This document shows, piece by piece, positions 61,495-64,000 of a stretch of 64,000 nucleotides of DNA. The DNA comes from Photobacterium chitinilyticum (GTDB taxonomy: Bacteria; Pseudomonadota; Gammaproteobacteria; Enterobacterales; Vibrionaceae): NCBI RefSeq assembly GCF_004104355.1, contig NZ_RJLM01000001.1:414711-478710 (forward strand), written 5' to 3'. How positions within the stretch are numbered: position 1 is the first letter of the stretch; each line of letters starts with the position of its first letter. The notes under the pieces are model-generated. The model was not told where the DNA came from and did not search any database. It saw nothing but the letters and a program-made list of their open reading frames with translations. The position numbers and the translations under genes are program-made.

Positions 61495-63560
61495 ACTGGC
61501 TCTCCTTGTATTTTGTTCGCCGGAATGTTCGCAGCTGATAAGGCATTCGTTTGCTGCTGTTCAAGCCCTTCTAAAAGGGGATCCAGTGACAGAGGGATTT
61601 GGTGCGTGATGAGCTGGCCAAGACACTTGAGCAGGGTGAGAATATCTTCCCCGCCTTTGGCATTTGCCGCGATGGTGCAACTTTCTGTTGTCACCTGATC
61701 TGCACGGTTGATCTTGTCGATGAGAGTGCTGGTTTGCCTGTCTGCACCTATTTCGATAAATAGGCGAGCGCCTTGCTCGCGAGCACTACGGATCAGCGCT
61801 GTAAAGTCGAGCGTCGAGCAGAAGGTATCCGCAATGGAGTCCGCAATACGTTGGCTATCGATCTGAACCGGCTTATTCTGGTTATTAGACATATTTTGGT
61901 TTTTGACTAATAGCCCGGCAGCACTGATAAAGCGAATGTGCTCTGGCAGTTCATCACATAGCGGCTGGCGGTAAAACTCAGTGACCTGCTGATGCTGGCT
62001 CATTGCCGGTGCCGTGTGCATAGCGGTGACTCGATTGGCTGCAATACCGCGTTTACCCAGTTTTTTGAGCAGGGCGCGGCAGTCATTTTCACAGCCAGCC
62101 AGCACGCAAGTATCCCCTTGGATAATGGCCAGGTAAGCATGCGGAAATTCAGGCAGCAGGGTTTGAATTGCCTCAGGCTCGCTACGAACAACAAAGCTAT
62201 TCCAGGTGATCGTTTCATTGTCGTCTAGCTGCCATGCTTCACGGACGGCAGTCAGTTCGCCGGAGATAGCTGTGGTGAAGATCGGGCTGGTTTGGGTCAT
62301 CTTGATCAGGGCGTGCGGATTTTTCCATACCCCCAAACTTGCCCACATCGACGCTTCTCCCTTGGAGTAGCCCAGAGCAAAATCAGGCTTAACCGCAAAC
62401 TCTTCGCAAAGCACCTGAGTTAACAGGTAGCTGCTGCCGACACCGGCAATAGCGAGCTCGCCCAATGTCATTTCCGCTGGATCAGCACCATATGTCTTCT
62501 CGGCTTGCAGCATTTCTTTGAGGTTACCTTCACGCTCAAGGCGAGCGTAAAGCGCCGGGAAATAATGATGCAATTCGCGGAACATGCCAGGGTAGACAGT
62601 GCCGACACCGGGATAAACAAACGCGACCCCGCCACGGCTGTTGGGTGACGGTGAAAAACAGCTTCCTGCCGGCGTTTTGTAGTGGCTGTGCTCAGCTATC
62701 ACTTTAGGTAGGGCATTGCTGATGGCTGAGATTTCTTGCTGTACAGCAGAAACGGAAGCCCCTTGAAGAACGATGACCTGCTTTGGCTGTGAGTTTGCCG
62801 ATCCTAGCGTGCTGGAAGCCTCTGCCTGATATTGCCTGATGGTTTCACTCATCAAGCTAATCAGGGCATGAGGTTCACTGTCACTTTCAGCCAGACCGTT
62901 AAGACTCTGTTCAAGCTTTGCAAGCTTTGCTTGTAGCTCCGCACATTCATGCCCGGCAACAATGAATAACAGCCGGGTAGGAGTCAGCAGTGATTGAGGT
63001 GCTTGTAGTCCTGTAGCCTGAGCCAATATCAAGCTGCTTTGCTGATTGAACGTAAGGCTGGCGACGCGCGCCTGATGCGGCTCGGTAAACCAGTAATGGT
63101 CTGACAGTGTACGCTCGGCAATAGCTTCCACCATCTGGTACAACGCCTCGAACTTCTGAGCCGCCGTCAGCATGTCAAAAGCTTGTTGGTTGGTTATATC
63201 AATCGCTTGGCGACGAGATTGGGTAATGGCTTGCTGGAGCGTATCGGCAAATCCTGCCAAGTAAGCATGAGGGTGAATCTTGTTCTGGGCTGCGGTTAAC
63301 CCTGCTAGCATCAAAATCGTTGGCTGTGATTCACCTTGTTCGATATTTGCTATGAGTCGAACAAGTTTACCCTGGCTGACGGCCTCAACAGCCGTTTGCA
63401 GCGCTTTTTCAAAAGCACTTGCTTCTAAATAGTCAGAAATTGAGATTGTCTCAGCCGTAGGTAGCAAGGTAAGACAATCGGCAGAAAGCCCAGCAGCAGG
63501 CGCTGGCTGGGCTAAAAGAGCGATGCGCAACGGCATCGCTGTATTGGAAGAGTCAGTCAC
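61491..63560 (-). CDS. pfaB: PUFA synthase acyltransferase subunit PfaB
   Basis: PfaB is the subunit reported to set the final product, EPA or DHA, in marine bacteria. The 689-residue protein has a degenerate ketosynthase-like N-terminal half and an acyltransferase domain with the catalytic serine near residue 397 in GYSKGEAS, preceded by AFVYPGVGTVYPGM. The GTG start shares one base with the pfaA stop (TAGTG) and has AGGAG upstream. Its stop overlaps pfaC. Which product it favours cannot be told by eye. Confidence 0.92.
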   Translation of the reverse strand: MTDSSNTAMPLRIALLAQPAPAAGLSADCLTLLPTAETISISDYLEASAFEKALQTAVEAVSQGKLVRLIANIEQGESQPTILMLAGLTAAQNKIHPHAYLAGFADTLQQAITQSRRQAIDITNQQAFDMLTAAQKFEALYQMVEAIAERTLSDHYWFTEPHQARVASLTFNQQSSLILAQATGLQAPQSLLTPTRLLFIVAGHECAELQAKLAKLEQSLNGLAESDSEPHALISLMSETIRQYQAEASSTLGSANSQPKQVIVLQGASVSAVQQEISAISNALPKVIAEHSHYKTPAGSCFSPSPNSRGGVAFVYPGVGTVYPGMFRELHHYFPALYARLEREGNLKEMLQAEKTYGADPAEMTLGELAIAGVGSSYLLTQVLCEEFAVKPDFALGYSKGEASMWASLGVWKNPHALIKMTQTSPIFTTAISGELTAVREAWQLDDNETITWNSFVVRSEPEAIQTLLPEFPHAYLAIIQGDTCVLAGCENDCRALLKKLGKRGIAANRVTAMHTAPAMSQHQQVTEFYRQPLCDELPEHIRFISAAGLLVKNQNMSNNQNKPVQIDSQRIADSIADTFCSTLDFTALIRSAREQGARLFIEIGADRQTSTLIDKINRADQVTTESCTIAANAKGGEDILTLLKCLGQLITHQIPLSLDPLLEGLEQQQTNALSAANIPANKIQGEPV

Positions 63561-64000
63561 TATGACAGAAGCTCCTTTTCTGGCTCGGACTTCACCAAGA
63601 ATGCCTCGTTGAGGCTCTTGCTGATCGTTACTTTGGCACCTTTCATTACGGCACTCAGACGACCATCTTGATGGTAAAGCGCGATGTTAGCTTGTAGTGA
63701 ACGAGAGGTGGATTTAATCACATCAAGTTCCAGCCAGCCCTTGTCGCCAGCTTGCCCTGTGTTGCCGGCTTTCATTGGCGCGTAAGAAATAAACTCACCA
63801 ACGGCAGAAGGCAGGCTAGCTGCGCCGTATTTCAACCTTGCCCAAATCAGCATCGCCTGCAGCAAATAGTCTTCTGCGAACGGCTGGCATCCACCTGCAT
63901 GCAGGGTGGCGATAAACGATCCGCAATCCGCATCGGCAATGGTCGGTAGCTTGCATTGTGCAAGCAAACCTGCATCATCAAAACGCTCGACAGTCTGAAT
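63560..64000 (-). CDS. pfaA: PUFA synthase subunit PfaA, C-terminal end (partial)
   Basis: The reading frame enters from the right edge of the window and ends at TAG 63562-63560. About 146 residues are visible; they form the end of the product-template-like dehydratase (PS-DH) region that closes PfaA. The ketosynthase, acyltransferase, ACP repeats and ketoreductase lie outside the window. No start is inside, so this is a 5'-truncated view, not a broken gene. pfaB follows with a one-base overlap. Confidence 0.88.
   Translation of the reverse strand: MQTVERFDDAGLLAQCKLPTIADADCGSFIATLHAGGCQPFAEDYLLQAMLIWARLKYGAASLPSAVGEFISYAPMKAGNTGQAGDKGWLELDVIKSTSRSLQANIALYHQDGRLSAVMKGAKVTISKSLNEAFLVKSEPEKELLS

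Overview
The window is chromosomal DNA from a marine gamma-proteobacterium of the family Vibrionaceae, most likely Photobacterium. The main reason is the long-chain omega-3 (EPA-type) polyunsaturated fatty acid synthase operon pfaABCD at the right end. The udp, treRBC, sdaA and brnQ genes, and a VC1899-like gene, fit the same family. No rRNA, tRNA, insertion sequence, phage or CRISPR array is visible.

Layout, left to right. 1-2.5 kb: a ZntA-type metal P-type ATPase behind the right half of a MerR-type operator. 2.5-3.6 kb: uridine phosphorylase under a CRP site. 3.9-9.8 kb: a TetR regulator, then a five-gene Lol-like module (LolA-like periplasmic protein, two FtsX-type permeases, LolD-like ATPase, outer-membrane beta-barrel). 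9.9-11.0 kb: a stand-alone CARF plus PD-(D/E)XK nuclease (Card1/VC1899 family), reverse strand. 11.4-16.4 kb: trehalose genes treR, treB, treC and a DUF1349 gene, with two TreR operators and a CRP site. 16.5-17.2 kb: a LysE/RhtB exporter. 17.5-27.1 kb: a five-gene operon of YqiJ-like protein, flotillin, giant AAA ATPase, single-HKD phospholipase D-like protein and TelA-family protein. This is the best candidate for an incompletely described system.

27.5-36.6 kb: a sugar-acid locus with a DgoR-like repressor, DgoK, DgoA, a TRAP transporter, DgoD, an extra IlvD/Edd dehydratase and an extra DapA-family aldolase. Two near-identical operators mark its regulation. 36.9-41.9 kb: an FSA-type aldolase divergent from a glycyl-radical activase and a YbiW-like glycyl radical enzyme, followed by a DeoR repressor. 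A consensus FNR box and a TTTCAnnTGAAA palindrome found three times make this look like an anaerobic, substrate-inducible sugar-phosphate pathway. 41.9-44.1 kb: LysR, DUF2798 and AraC genes.

44.2-47.4 kb: L-serine ammonia-lyase and the branched-chain amino acid carrier BrnQ. BrnQ is preceded by an unlisted 36-codon leader peptide that ends in a run of Ile, Leu and Val codons, which suggests attenuation. Next to it lies a short 3' remnant of a MarR-like gene. 47.7-49.5 kb: an LplT-PlsC fusion. 49.8-52.0 kb: a secreted M9 collagenase. 52.6-53.9 kb: an AT-rich orphan lipoprotein. 54.0-64.0 kb, reverse strand: pfaD, pfaC, pfaB and the 3' end of pfaA.

Most operons end in clear intrinsic terminators. 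All functional statements come from reading motifs and recalling families; no search was run.
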